Shown: positions 7,021-12,576 of the stretch, piece after piece
How the letters are laid out: the number at the start of each line of letters is the position of its first letter
How positions within the stretch are numbered: position 1 is the stretch's first letter
Assembly: GCA_964629825.1 (NCBI GenBank)
Contig: CAZVUW010000079.1
Coordinates: forward strand, 1-15,450
DNA length: 15,450 nt
Direction: 5' to 3'
DNA from: CAZVUW01 sp964629825
Lineage (GTDB): Bacteria; Actinomycetota; Nitriliruptoria; Euzebyales; Egibacteraceae
Made by a program: the position numbers and the translations under genes
Notes under the pieces: model-generated
Told to the model about the DNA's origin: nothing
Seen by the model: only the letters and a program-made list of their open reading frames with translations
The model's database searches: none

Positions 7021-7568
7021 GACGTCGCCTCCTCGGTGATGAGCCCCAGACGCCTGGCGATGGCGCGCCGTCCCGCATGCAGCTGGGCCTTGACCGTGCC
7101 CTCGGCGCAGCCCATTGCGGCCGCGATCTCGGCCACCGACAGATCGGAGTGGTAGCGCAGCGCCACCGCCTGGGCCTGGCGGCGCGGCAGCGTCCGGACG
7201 GCGGCCCAGAACTCCTCGGCGTCCTCGTCCAGGGGGTCGGGGTGGTGCTGCGGCCGGGCGCCCAGACGCGCAAGGGCGCGAGCCTCGGACGCGAGCTTGC
7301 GCCCTCTGGAGGTGGCGAGGTTCACCGCCACCGTGCGGACCCAGCTGTCTGGGCGGGCGTAGCCGCCGACCTTGGCCCAGTCGCGGTAGGCGCGCACGAA
7401 CGCCTCCTGCGCGATGTCCTCGGCGGTCTGCCATGACCCGCACAGGGTGTAAGCCAGTCCGGTGACCTCGCGGCGGTTGGTCATGTAGAAGGTCGAGAAG
7501 TCAGCGGACACCATCGCGGCGCGCGGCGCGGCCGCGGAGCCGCCGTCCAGAGCGGAGCTACCCGTCAT
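7017..7568 (-). CDS. ECF (sigma-70 family) RNA polymerase sigma factor
   Basis: 183 aa. Region 2 is visible around FYMTNRREVTGLAYTLCGSWQTAEDIAQEAFVRAY and the following RPDSWVRTVAVN. Region 4 is LPRRQAQAVALRYHSDLSVAEIAAAMGCAEGTVKAQLHAGRRAI, with its helix-turn-helix. The composition resembles the SigE-like ECF group of actinobacteria. The start at 7568 is chosen because GGAGGGGAGGG lies directly upstream; the longer form from 7601 lacks such a site, and Met at residue 19 of the chosen form is a less likely internal start. It directs polymerase to a stress or envelope regulon and is coupled by a 4-nt overlap to the AMIN-like membrane protein. The gene is divergent from rlmA. I saw no clear autoregulated ECF promoter upstream. 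Confidence 0.93.
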   Translation of the reverse strand: MTGSSALDGGSAAAPRAAMVSADFSTFYMTNRREVTGLAYTLCGSWQTAEDIAQEAFVRAYRDWAKVGGYARPDSWVRTVAVNLATSRGRKLASEARALARLGARPQHHPDPLDEDAEEFWAAVRTLPRRQAQAVALRYHSDLSVAEIAAAMGCAEGTVKAQLHAGRRAIARRLGLITEEATS

Positions 7569-7712
7569 CCCTCCCCTCCGGCTCAGCTGTGTCGCGCCCA
7601 TGGCTCACACGCCTTCGTCTCGCGCCGTCCCTGCTCTGGCGGGCGTCCGACCGGCGTGGCCAGCCGGCGCCCGACCTCTTCGGCGTTGAGACGCAGAAGA
7701 GCGCCCGGTGGT

Positions 7713-7740
7713 TTGGACCGTCGCAGCGCTGCACTAGGGT
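7713..7740 (+). promoter_or_regulatory. Sigma-70-type promoter for leader ORF and rlmA
   Basis: TTGGAC (7713-7718), a 16-nt spacer and TAGGGT (7735-7740). The first base of the leader ORF's ATG (7749) lies 9 nt after the -10 box. Transcription could therefore begin at or next to that A and give a leaderless upstream ORF. Confidence 0.55.
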
Positions 7741-7748
7741 CCGAGGGC

Positions 7749-7796
7749 ATGGTGCTCCCTCAGCCGATCGCGCGCCTGCGCTTCCGGGCCAGCTGA
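7749..7796 (+). CDS. Putative 15-aa leader peptide upstream of rlmA
   Basis: ATG at 7749 to TGA at 7794-7796 encodes MVLPQPIARLRFRAS. The TGA overlaps the rlmA start as TGATG, the classic arrangement for translational coupling, and rlmA has no clear ribosome-binding site of its own. Arg9-Leu10-Arg11 matches the Arg-x-Arg (+x+) motif known to stall macrolide-bound ribosomes, as in the ErmDL leader. Its codons overlie GCGCCTGC (7772-7779), which is complementary to GCAGGCGC at 7834-7841 inside rlmA. Translation of this ORF is inferred, not shown. Confidence 0.4.
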   Translation: MVLPQPIARLRFRAS

Positions 7797-8647
7797 TGGC
7801 GACCTCGTCCGGTCTCCTGCGCGAGCGGGTGCTGCAGGCGCTGGCGTGTCCGCACTGCGCGGAGGGCCTCGCCGTCGATGGGGGGTCGCTGCTCTGCCCG
7901 CGGGGCCACCGCTTCGACCTCGCCCGCCAGGGCTACGCAAACCTGCTGCAGGCCGGGGCGAGCACAGGCACGGCCGACACGGCAGACATGGTCGCGGCCC
8001 GCGAGCGCTTCCTGGCCGGCGGCTGGTTCGCTCCGCTGACGGAGGCGCTGGCCGACGCAGCGCGATCAACGGCGAAGGCGCCCGCAGGGCTGGCGGTGGA
8101 TCTCGGTGCGGGCACAGGCCACCACCTCGCGGCTGTCTTGGAGTCGCTGCCGGGCTGGGACGGCCTGGCGGTTGACCTGTCCAAGCACGCGGCGCGCCGG
8201 GCCGCTCGCGCACACCCGCGCATGGGCGCGATCGTGGCCGACACCTGGCGCCGGCTCCCCATCCGCGACGGCGCTGCCGACCTGGTGATCGCCACCTTTG
8301 CACCGCGCGAGATCTCCGAGGTGAGCCGCATCCTCGCGGCCAAGGGCGCCTTCCTGCTCGCCACCCCGTCTCCCGAGCACCTCGCCGAGCTCGTCGTCGA
8401 CGCCGGGCTGCTCACGGTCGACCCGCGCAAGCAGCAGCGCCTGGAGCGGAGCACCGCAGGACGGCTGGTGGCCACCGACCACCGCCAGGTCCGCGAGGTG
8501 CTGAGCCTGCCGGGCGAGGCCGTGGCCGACCTGATCGCGATGGGGCCGAGCGCCCGTCACGTCTCCGCCCCGCGGCCCTCGTCCGGCGTTATGGCCGTGA
8601 CCCTCGCCGTCGACTTGACCACGTATCGCCACGCCCAGGCGGCATAA
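7796..8647 (+). CDS. rlmA: 23S rRNA (guanine-N1)-methyltransferase, RlmA family
   Basis: 283 aa. An N-terminal zinc finger (Cys18-x2-Cys21, Cys34, His38; ACPHC ... LCPRGHRFDLARQGYANLL) is followed by a class I SAM-dependent methyltransferase fold with motif I VDLGAGTG (101-108), then LAVDLSKHAARRAARAHP, the GAADLVIATFAP acidic motif and LLATPSPEHLAEL. The layout matches E. coli RlmA along its length. The family methylates G745 (RlmAI) or G748 (RlmAII/TlrB) in helix 35 of 23S rRNA, at the rim of the peptide exit tunnel; the Gram-positive form is linked to tylosin-type macrolide resistance. Which base is used here cannot be told by eye. The ATG at 7796 is used because the zinc finger follows at the usual distance. 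Confidence 0.92.
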   Translation: MATSSGLLRERVLQALACPHCAEGLAVDGGSLLCPRGHRFDLARQGYANLLQAGASTGTADTADMVAARERFLAGGWFAPLTEALADAARSTAKAPAGLAVDLGAGTGHHLAAVLESLPGWDGLAVDLSKHAARRAARAHPRMGAIVADTWRRLPIRDGAADLVIATFAPREISEVSRILAAKGAFLLATPSPEHLAELVVDAGLLTVDPRKQQRLERSTAGRLVATDHRQVREVLSLPGEAVADLIAMGPSARHVSAPRPSSGVMAVTLAVDLTTYRHAQAA

Positions 8648-8667
8648 GCCGCCGGCGACCTTGCAGA

Positions 8668-8709
8668 CAGACATGTCTGGTTGACAGACGGTGCATAGCC
8701 TAGTACACC
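8668..8709 (+). promoter_or_regulatory. Promoter region of ABC importer operon with overlapping palindrome
   Basis: CAGACATGTCTG (8668-8679) is a perfect 12-bp palindrome ending one base before a consensus -35, TTGACA (8681-8686). Seventeen nt further is TACACC (8704-8709), a weak -10. CAGAC recurs at 8664, 8668 and 8685, so the cluster may be a repressor or activator site. The -35 is convincing, the -10 is not. Confidence 0.5.
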
Positions 8710-8711
8710 TC

Positions 8712-8738
8712 CTATCCCTACTGATTTAATCGGAATAG
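8712..8738 (+). promoter_or_regulatory. Imperfect dyad, candidate Rrf2-family operator
   Basis: CTATcCC at 8712 mirrors GGaATAG ending at 8738 around an AT-rich centre (GATTTAAT). This 27-nt dyad, with most outer positions symmetric, stands out in a region of about 70 percent GC. It lies between the putative promoter and the ribosome-binding site AAGGGA of the importer operon. An Rrf2-type regulator gene lies at the far end of the operon, and its family binds dyads of this length. The pairing of regulator and site is inferred. Confidence 0.45.
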
Positions 8739-8751
8739 AAGGGAACGCTAG

Positions 8752-9780
8752 ATGGGCGGGATCCGTAAGGTGGCGGCGGTGCTCGTGGCCGCCGCTGTTC
8801 TGGCCGGCTGCGGGGGCGCAGAGGCCGAGGAGGAGCTGACCCTGACGCTCGGGTACTTCCCGAACGTCACGCACGCACCGGCGATCGTCGGGCTCGAGAA
8901 GGGCATCTTCGCCGAGGCGCTGGGTGACAACGTCACCCTGGAGACGGCGACGTTCAACTCGGGGACGACGGCGATCGAGGCCCTCTTCTCGGGCGCGATC
9001 GACGCGACGTACATCGGCCCGAACCCGGCGATCAACGGCCACGCGCAGTCGGAAGGCGAGGCGCTGCGCATCGTCGCCGGCACCACCTCCGGGGGTGCGT
9101 CGCTGGTCGTTCGCGAGGGCATCGACTCGATCGAGGACCTGAAGGGGGCGCGCCTCGCAACCCCGTCGCTCGGCAACACCCAGGACGTCGCGCTGCGCGC
9201 CTGGCTGATCGAGCAGGGCTTCGAGACCGACCTCCAGGGCGGCGGGGACGTCCAGATCCTCCCGCAGGAGAACGCGCAGACCCTCGAGACGCTGCTGAGC
9301 GGTGAGATCGATGGCGCCTGGGTGCCCGAGCCGTGGGCCACGCGTCTGGTTCTCGAGGCGGGCGCGCACGTGCTCCTGAACGAGGCCGAGATCTGGCCCG
9401 ACGGGCAGTTCGTCACCACCCACCTGATCGTCTCGACCGAGCTGCTCGAGGACCACCCCGACGTCGTGCGCGACCTGCTGTCGGGCCACATCGAGGCGGT
9501 CGACTTCGTCAACTCCAACACCGCCGAGGCGCAGGAGCTGACCAACAACGGCATCGCCGCCGTGACCGGTGCCAAGCTCCCCGACGAGACGCTCGAGGGC
9601 GCTTGGAGCAACCTCACCTTCACGGTGGACCCGATCGCCCACTCGTTGCAGGAGTCCGCCGATGACGCGCAGGAGGTCGGGCTGCTCGAGCCGGTCGACC
9701 TGTCAGGGATCTACGCGCTCGACCTGCTCAACGAGCTGCTCTCCGACCTCGGCCGCGACACCGTGGCAGGGCTGCAGTGA
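8752..9780 (+). CDS. ABC importer substrate-binding lipoprotein, sulfonate/taurine/nitrate type
   Basis: 342 aa. A lipoprotein signal (KVAAVLVAAAVLAGC, lipobox LAGC, Cys20) is followed by a periplasmic-binding-protein type 2 fold of the SsuA/TauA/NrtA group: LTLGYFPNVTHAPAIVGLEKGIF at the start, IDATYIGPNPAINGHAQ, the DLKGARLATPSLGNTQDVALRAWL segment, then GEIDGAWVPEPWATRL. It would capture an oxyanion or sulfonate outside the membrane and deliver it to the permease at 10657. AAGGGA stands 7 nt before the ATG. The stop TGA overlaps the ATPase start as TGATG. Substrate cannot be fixed from sequence: sulfonate, taurine and nitrate transporters share this family, as do some for thiamine precursors. 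The adjacent Rrf2 regulator favours a sulfur source, but weakly. Confidence 0.9.
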   Translation: MGGIRKVAAVLVAAAVLAGCGGAEAEEELTLTLGYFPNVTHAPAIVGLEKGIFAEALGDNVTLETATFNSGTTAIEALFSGAIDATYIGPNPAINGHAQSEGEALRIVAGTTSGGASLVVREGIDSIEDLKGARLATPSLGNTQDVALRAWLIEQGFETDLQGGGDVQILPQENAQTLETLLSGEIDGAWVPEPWATRLVLEAGAHVLLNEAEIWPDGQFVTTHLIVSTELLEDHPDVVRDLLSGHIEAVDFVNSNTAEAQELTNNGIAAVTGAKLPDETLEGAWSNLTFTVDPIAHSLQESADDAQEVGLLEPVDLSGIYALDLLNELLSDLGRDTVAGLQ

Positions 9781-10676
9781 TGACCGCCACCGTCAGCCGT
9801 CCGTCCGCCGCACCGGGCACCCGAGGTCGGGTCGTCCTGAGCGGCGTGACCAAGGTCTTCGGTCGCGGCCCGGAAGCCGTCAAGGCGCTCGACGGGGTGT
9901 CGCTGGACGTGGCGCCCGGTGAGTTCCTGTGCCTGCTCGGCGCCTCGGGCTGCGGGAAGTCGACTCTGCTGAACCTGGTGGCGGGGCTGGAGCAGCCGAC
10001 CTCGGGGACGGTCACGTCCTGGCCGGAGCCCGCGGCGGGGTCCTCCGACGCCGGCGGAGCAGTTGGGCCGTCGATGCCCTCAAGTAGCGCAGCGGTAGGG
10101 CCGTCGATGCCCTCAAGTAGCGCAGCGGTAGGGCCGTCAATGGTCTTTCAGGATGCGGCGCTGTTCCCCTGGCTCACCGTCGGCGGCAACATCGACCTGG
10201 CACTGCGGCTCGCGGGCGTGCCCCGCGCGGAGCGTCCGGGCCGGATCGAGGAGCTGCTCGAGCTCGTGCACCTCGCGGGCTGCGCTCCCAAGCGCCCGCA
10301 TGAGCTCTCGGGTGGGATGCGCCAGCGCGCCGCGTTGGCCCGTGCCCTCGCCCGGGAGGCGAGCGTCCTGCTGATGGACGAGCCGTTCGGCGCGCTGGAC
10401 GCGATGACGCGCGACCTGCTGCACGACGAGCTCGAGCGGATCTGGGAGGCGACGGGCATCACGGTGCTCTTCGTCACCCACAACGTGCGCGAGGCCGTGC
10501 GCCTCGGCGACCGCGTCGTGCTGCTGTCCAGCCGCCCCGGCCGCGTGGCGGCGACGTTTGACGTCGACCTGCCGCGGCCTCGGCGCATCGAGTCATCCGA
10601 GGTGTCGGCGCTGGCCGGTCACATCACCTCGGTTCTGCGGGAGGAGGTGGCGCGCCATGGCGGAGACCGTCGTTGA
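9780..10676 (+). CDS. ABC importer ATPase (SsuB/TauB/NrtD type) with internal repeat insertion
   Basis: 298 aa from the ATG at 9780, overlapping the lipoprotein stop by one base; a GTG at 9777 is an alternative. Motifs are intact: Walker A GASGCGKST (54-62), Q-loop MVFQDAALFPW with Gln124, signature LSGGMRQR (176-183), Walker B VLLMDEP (196-202) and H-loop His234. FPWLTV after the Q-loop is typical of this subfamily. Between Walker A and the Q-loop lies an extra stretch of roughly 27 residues compared with E. coli SsuB (Lys to Gln 64 instead of about 37). It is made of repeats of AVGPSMPSSSA encoded by a 33-bp tandem repeat. The frame and catalytic motifs are preserved, so the protein is probably active. 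It energises uptake with the permease, whose gene overlaps its end by 20 nt. Confidence 0.92.
   Translation: MTATVSRPSAAPGTRGRVVLSGVTKVFGRGPEAVKALDGVSLDVAPGEFLCLLGASGCGKSTLLNLVAGLEQPTSGTVTSWPEPAAGSSDAGGAVGPSMPSSSAAVGPSMPSSSAAVGPSMVFQDAALFPWLTVGGNIDLALRLAGVPRAERPGRIEELLELVHLAGCAPKRPHELSGGMRQRAALARALAREASVLLMDEPFGALDAMTRDLLHDELERIWEATGITVLFVTHNVREAVRLGDRVVLLSSRPGRVAATFDVDLPRPRRIESSEVSALAGHITSVLREEVARHGGDRR
10059..10142 (+). repeat. 33-bp in-frame tandem repeat inside ATPase gene
   Basis: Copies begin at 10059 (first codon pair shortened), 10089 and 10122; the last is partial and ends at ATG 10142. Each full copy encodes A-AVGPSMPSSS. The second and third copies are almost identical at nucleotide level, and the first differs in the Val codon (GTT against GTA). 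This points to recent slippage or unequal crossing-over in a minisatellite within a conserved domain. Confidence 0.92.
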
Positions 10677-11511
10677 CAGGGAGGCCGCTCTGGCAGGGCT
10701 TGATGCCCTTGAGCTGACCTCGGAGACACCGCGCTCGAGCAAGCGCGTCTGGAATGCGGCCTGGCCGAAGCTCGCCGCTTTCGTGCTCATGGTCGCCGTC
10801 TGGCAGCTCATCGCCATGAGCGGCATCCGCCCGGCGCATGTGCTGCCGGGTCCGGGACCGGTGTTCGTGGCGCTGTGGAACCTGCTGAGCGACGGCACCC
10901 TGCTCTCTGCCTCGGCCACGACGCTGAGCCGTGCCGGCCTGGGCTTCGCCGTCGCCGTGGCCATCGGGCTCGCGGTCGGGACGGTTGTTGTGAGGGTTCC
11001 CGCGTTGCGCCTGGCCGTCGGCTCGCTGATCACGGGCATCCAGACCATGCCGTCGATCGCGTGGTTCCCGTTCGCGATCCTGCTGTTCGGCCTGACCGAG
11101 GCCGCGATCCTGTTCGTGGTCGTGCTCGGCGCGGCGCCGTCGATCGCCAACGGCGTGCTCGCCGGCGTCGATCAGGTGCCGCCGCTGCTGCAGCGGGCGG
11201 GTCGGGTCCTCGGCGCGCGGGGCTGGCAGCTGTACCGGCACGTCGTGCTTCCCGCGGCGCTGCCCGGCATCGTCGCCGGGCTGAAGCAGGGCTGGGCCTT
11301 CGCCTGGCGCAGCCTGATGGCGGGTGAGCTGCTGGTGATCATCGCGGCGCGGCCGTCGCTCGGGACCCAGCTGCACTTCGCCAGGGAGCTCGCCAACGCG
11401 CGGGCGATGCTGGCGTCGATGCTGTTCATCCTGCTGATCGGCGTCATCATCGACACGGCCTTCGGGGCGGCGGAGCGCAGCATCAACGCTCGTCGCGGCC
11501 TGACCGGCTGA
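10657..11511 (+). CDS. ABC importer permease, sulfonate/taurine/nitrate type
   Basis: 284 aa. A cytoplasmic N-terminus of about 40 residues is followed by about six hydrophobic segments (LAAFVLMVAVWQLIAM, GFAVAVAIGLAVGTVVV, SIAWFPFAILLFGL, AAILFVVVLGAAPSIANGV, and a C-terminal MLFILLIGVIIDTAFG). The HVLPGPGPVF stretch and the EAA loop (GWQLYRHVVLPAALPGIVAGLKQGW) are typical of the BPD_transp_1 permeases that pair with SsuA/TauA-like lipoproteins. The start at 10657 is preceded by GGAGGAGGT and lies inside the end of the ATPase gene (20-nt overlap), so translation is coupled. It probably works as a homodimer with two ATPase copies. The stop is only 3 nt from the stop of the convergent Rrf2 gene. 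Confidence 0.93.
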   Translation: MAETVVDREAALAGLDALELTSETPRSSKRVWNAAWPKLAAFVLMVAVWQLIAMSGIRPAHVLPGPGPVFVALWNLLSDGTLLSASATTLSRAGLGFAVAVAIGLAVGTVVVRVPALRLAVGSLITGIQTMPSIAWFPFAILLFGLTEAAILFVVVLGAAPSIANGVLAGVDQVPPLLQRAGRVLGARGWQLYRHVVLPAALPGIVAGLKQGWAFAWRSLMAGELLVIIAARPSLGTQLHFARELANARAMLASMLFILLIGVIIDTAFGAAERSINARRGLTG

Positions 11512-11514
11512 TCC

Positions 11515-11964
11515 CTAGCGCCAGGCCTCGGGCGCGGCGGTCCACCGGGTGACGACCTCCGGTAGCTCGTTCGCCGCGATATCGGCGAGCGTCACCCCCT
11601 CCAGGACCGCCCGCTCGCTGGCGCGCACCGCGATCCACACCTCTTGAAGTGGGCGGGCCGCGCCCTGGTACTCGACCTCCTCGGGGCGCTCGCCACGGAT
11701 GTTGGCGAGCTCCCCCTGGAGGGCGCGGATGACGTCGGCGAGGCTGATCTCCGAGGCCGGCCGCGCCAGCCGGTACCCGCCGTCGGCGCCGCGCTGGCTG
11801 CGGACGAGCCCCGCCCGGCGCAGGTCCGCCAGGATGCTCTCGAGGAACTTCGAGGGGATGTCCTGGCGGCGCGCCAGGGTCTCGCTCGAGACCGTGGGCT
11901 CCTCTGCGGCGGCGAGCTCGATCATCGCGCGCAGCGCGTAGTCGACGTGGGCGGTCAGTCGCAT
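11515..11964 (-). CDS. Rrf2-family transcriptional regulator
   Basis: 149 aa starting MRLTAHVDYALRAMIELAA, the standard Rrf2 opening. A winged helix-turn-helix follows (VSSETLARRQDIPSKFLESILADLRRAGLVRSQRGADGGYRLA, residues 25-70), then a dimerisation helix region (ISLADVIRALQGELANIRG). The three clustered cysteines that bind the Fe-S cluster in IscR/NsrR are absent, so it resembles cluster-free members such as CymR, whose ligand is a metabolite or partner protein. It faces the importer operon tail-to-tail with a 3-nt gap and is divergent from the DUF6194 gene. It probably controls the importer through the dyad at 8712-8738. The start at 11964 sits 6 nt after a GATACT -10 box; the upstream extension to 12006 has no family match. 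Confidence 0.93.
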   Translation of the reverse strand: MRLTAHVDYALRAMIELAAAEEPTVSSETLARRQDIPSKFLESILADLRRAGLVRSQRGADGGYRLARPASEISLADVIRALQGELANIRGERPEEVEYQGAARPLQEVWIAVRASERAVLEGVTLADIAANELPEVVTRWTAAPEAWR

Positions 11965-11970
11965 GCGCCC

Positions 11971-11976
11971 AGTATC
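11971..11976 (-). promoter_or_regulatory. -10 box of leaderless Rrf2 transcript
   Basis: GATACT on the minus strand, then exactly 6 nt (GGGCGC), then the Rrf2 ATG. This spacing puts transcription start at or beside the A of ATG. No Shine-Dalgarno fits in 6 nt, and no clear -35 is visible. The same arrangement is mirrored on the plus strand at 12033. Confidence 0.55.
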
Positions 11977-12032
11977 CCCGGACCGGCCGGCTCGCGCGCC
12001 CGACACGGTCGGCGGGGTCGTCTCGTGGGGGC

Positions 12033-12038
12033 GATACT
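12033..12038 (+). promoter_or_regulatory. -10 box of leaderless DUF6194 transcript
   Basis: GATACT, 6 nt (CCCCGC), then the ATG at 12045. It is the mirror image of the Rrf2 gene's -10 in the same divergent gap, which supports both being real. The two boxes lie about 57 bp apart, close enough for one bound regulator to affect both. Confidence 0.55.
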
Positions 12039-12044
12039 CCCCGC

Positions 12045-12470
12045 ATGACCGAGGACGAGGTGCGCGACCTGCTGAGCAGCCTCGACGGCGTCCGGGTGGT
12101 GGTCGGCTCGGAGGAGCTGGGCACGCCGGAGTCCGCCTGGGGCGACACCTTCGCCTTCTACGACCCGGACACCACCGGCGCGCAGAAGATGCCGTTCGCC
12201 ACGATCGTCATCCGCGACACGCCCGGCTGGGACGAGGTGTCGTACCTCGACCGCCCGGGCGCCTTTCGCGTGAATCTCAACGTCGGGCGGGACAACCAGC
12301 CCGAGGTCGAGGGCGAGGTCGACTACGCCCAGGACGACGTCGTCCTGCCGCACCCCCAGTACGCCACCCAGGGGTGGGTGGCGGTCGTCAACCCGGGCGA
12401 CTCCGCCCGGGTCGAGCAGCTGGTGAGGCTGGCCTACGAGCGCGCGGTCGCTCGGCATCGGCCGGCGTAG
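12045..12470 (+). CDS. DUF6194 family protein
   Basis: 141 aa, small, acidic and soluble, with no signal peptide or membrane segment. Family features are GDTFAFYDPD, the PFATIVIRDTPGWDEVSYLDRPGAFRVNLNVGR core and the C-terminal DDVVLPHPQYATQGWVAVVNPG, all characteristic of DUF6194 proteins of actinobacteria. Molecular function is unknown. The core pattern (phenylalanine/tyrosine-rich strands, then FRVNLNVGR) resembles MmcQ/YjbR-like small DNA-binding or metabolite folds, but I would not claim this. It is divergent from the Rrf2 gene with a probable leaderless start. Its stop codon TAG is also the first triplet of a duplicated 51-bp element. Confidence 0.85.
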   Translation: MTEDEVRDLLSSLDGVRVVVGSEELGTPESAWGDTFAFYDPDTTGAQKMPFATIVIRDTPGWDEVSYLDRPGAFRVNLNVGRDNQPEVEGEVDYAQDDVVLPHPQYATQGWVAVVNPGDSARVEQLVRLAYERAVARHRPA

Positions 12471-12576
12471 GCCTTGTGGTAGGCCGGCTTTGGCGGCCCC
12501 GGACCGGCGCGTTGGGCCTAGGCCCTGTGGTAGGCCGGCTTAGGCGGCCCCGGACCGGCGCGCTGGGCCTAGGCCT
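12468..12576. repeat. Duplicated 51-bp element in convergent gap
   Basis: Two copies (12468-12518 and 12519-12569) differ at only three positions, and a third begins at 12570 (TAGGCCT). The copies start at the DUF6194 stop TAG, and the third start coincides with the stop of the ABC-F gene on the other strand. The junctions form the palindrome GGCCTAGGCC, and GCCGG/CCGGC inside each copy can pair. It may serve as a double bidirectional terminator. Confidence 0.85.

Noticed and set aside
7021..7443. Upstream extension of the AMIN-like membrane protein
   Set aside because: It lies entirely within the sigma factor gene in another frame and reads as Arg/Gly/Pro-rich noise; the ATGA overlap gives the natural start at 7020.
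9780..10676. ATPase as a pseudogene because of the odd insertion
   Set aside because: The insertion is a multiple of three, the frame stays open and every catalytic motif is intact.
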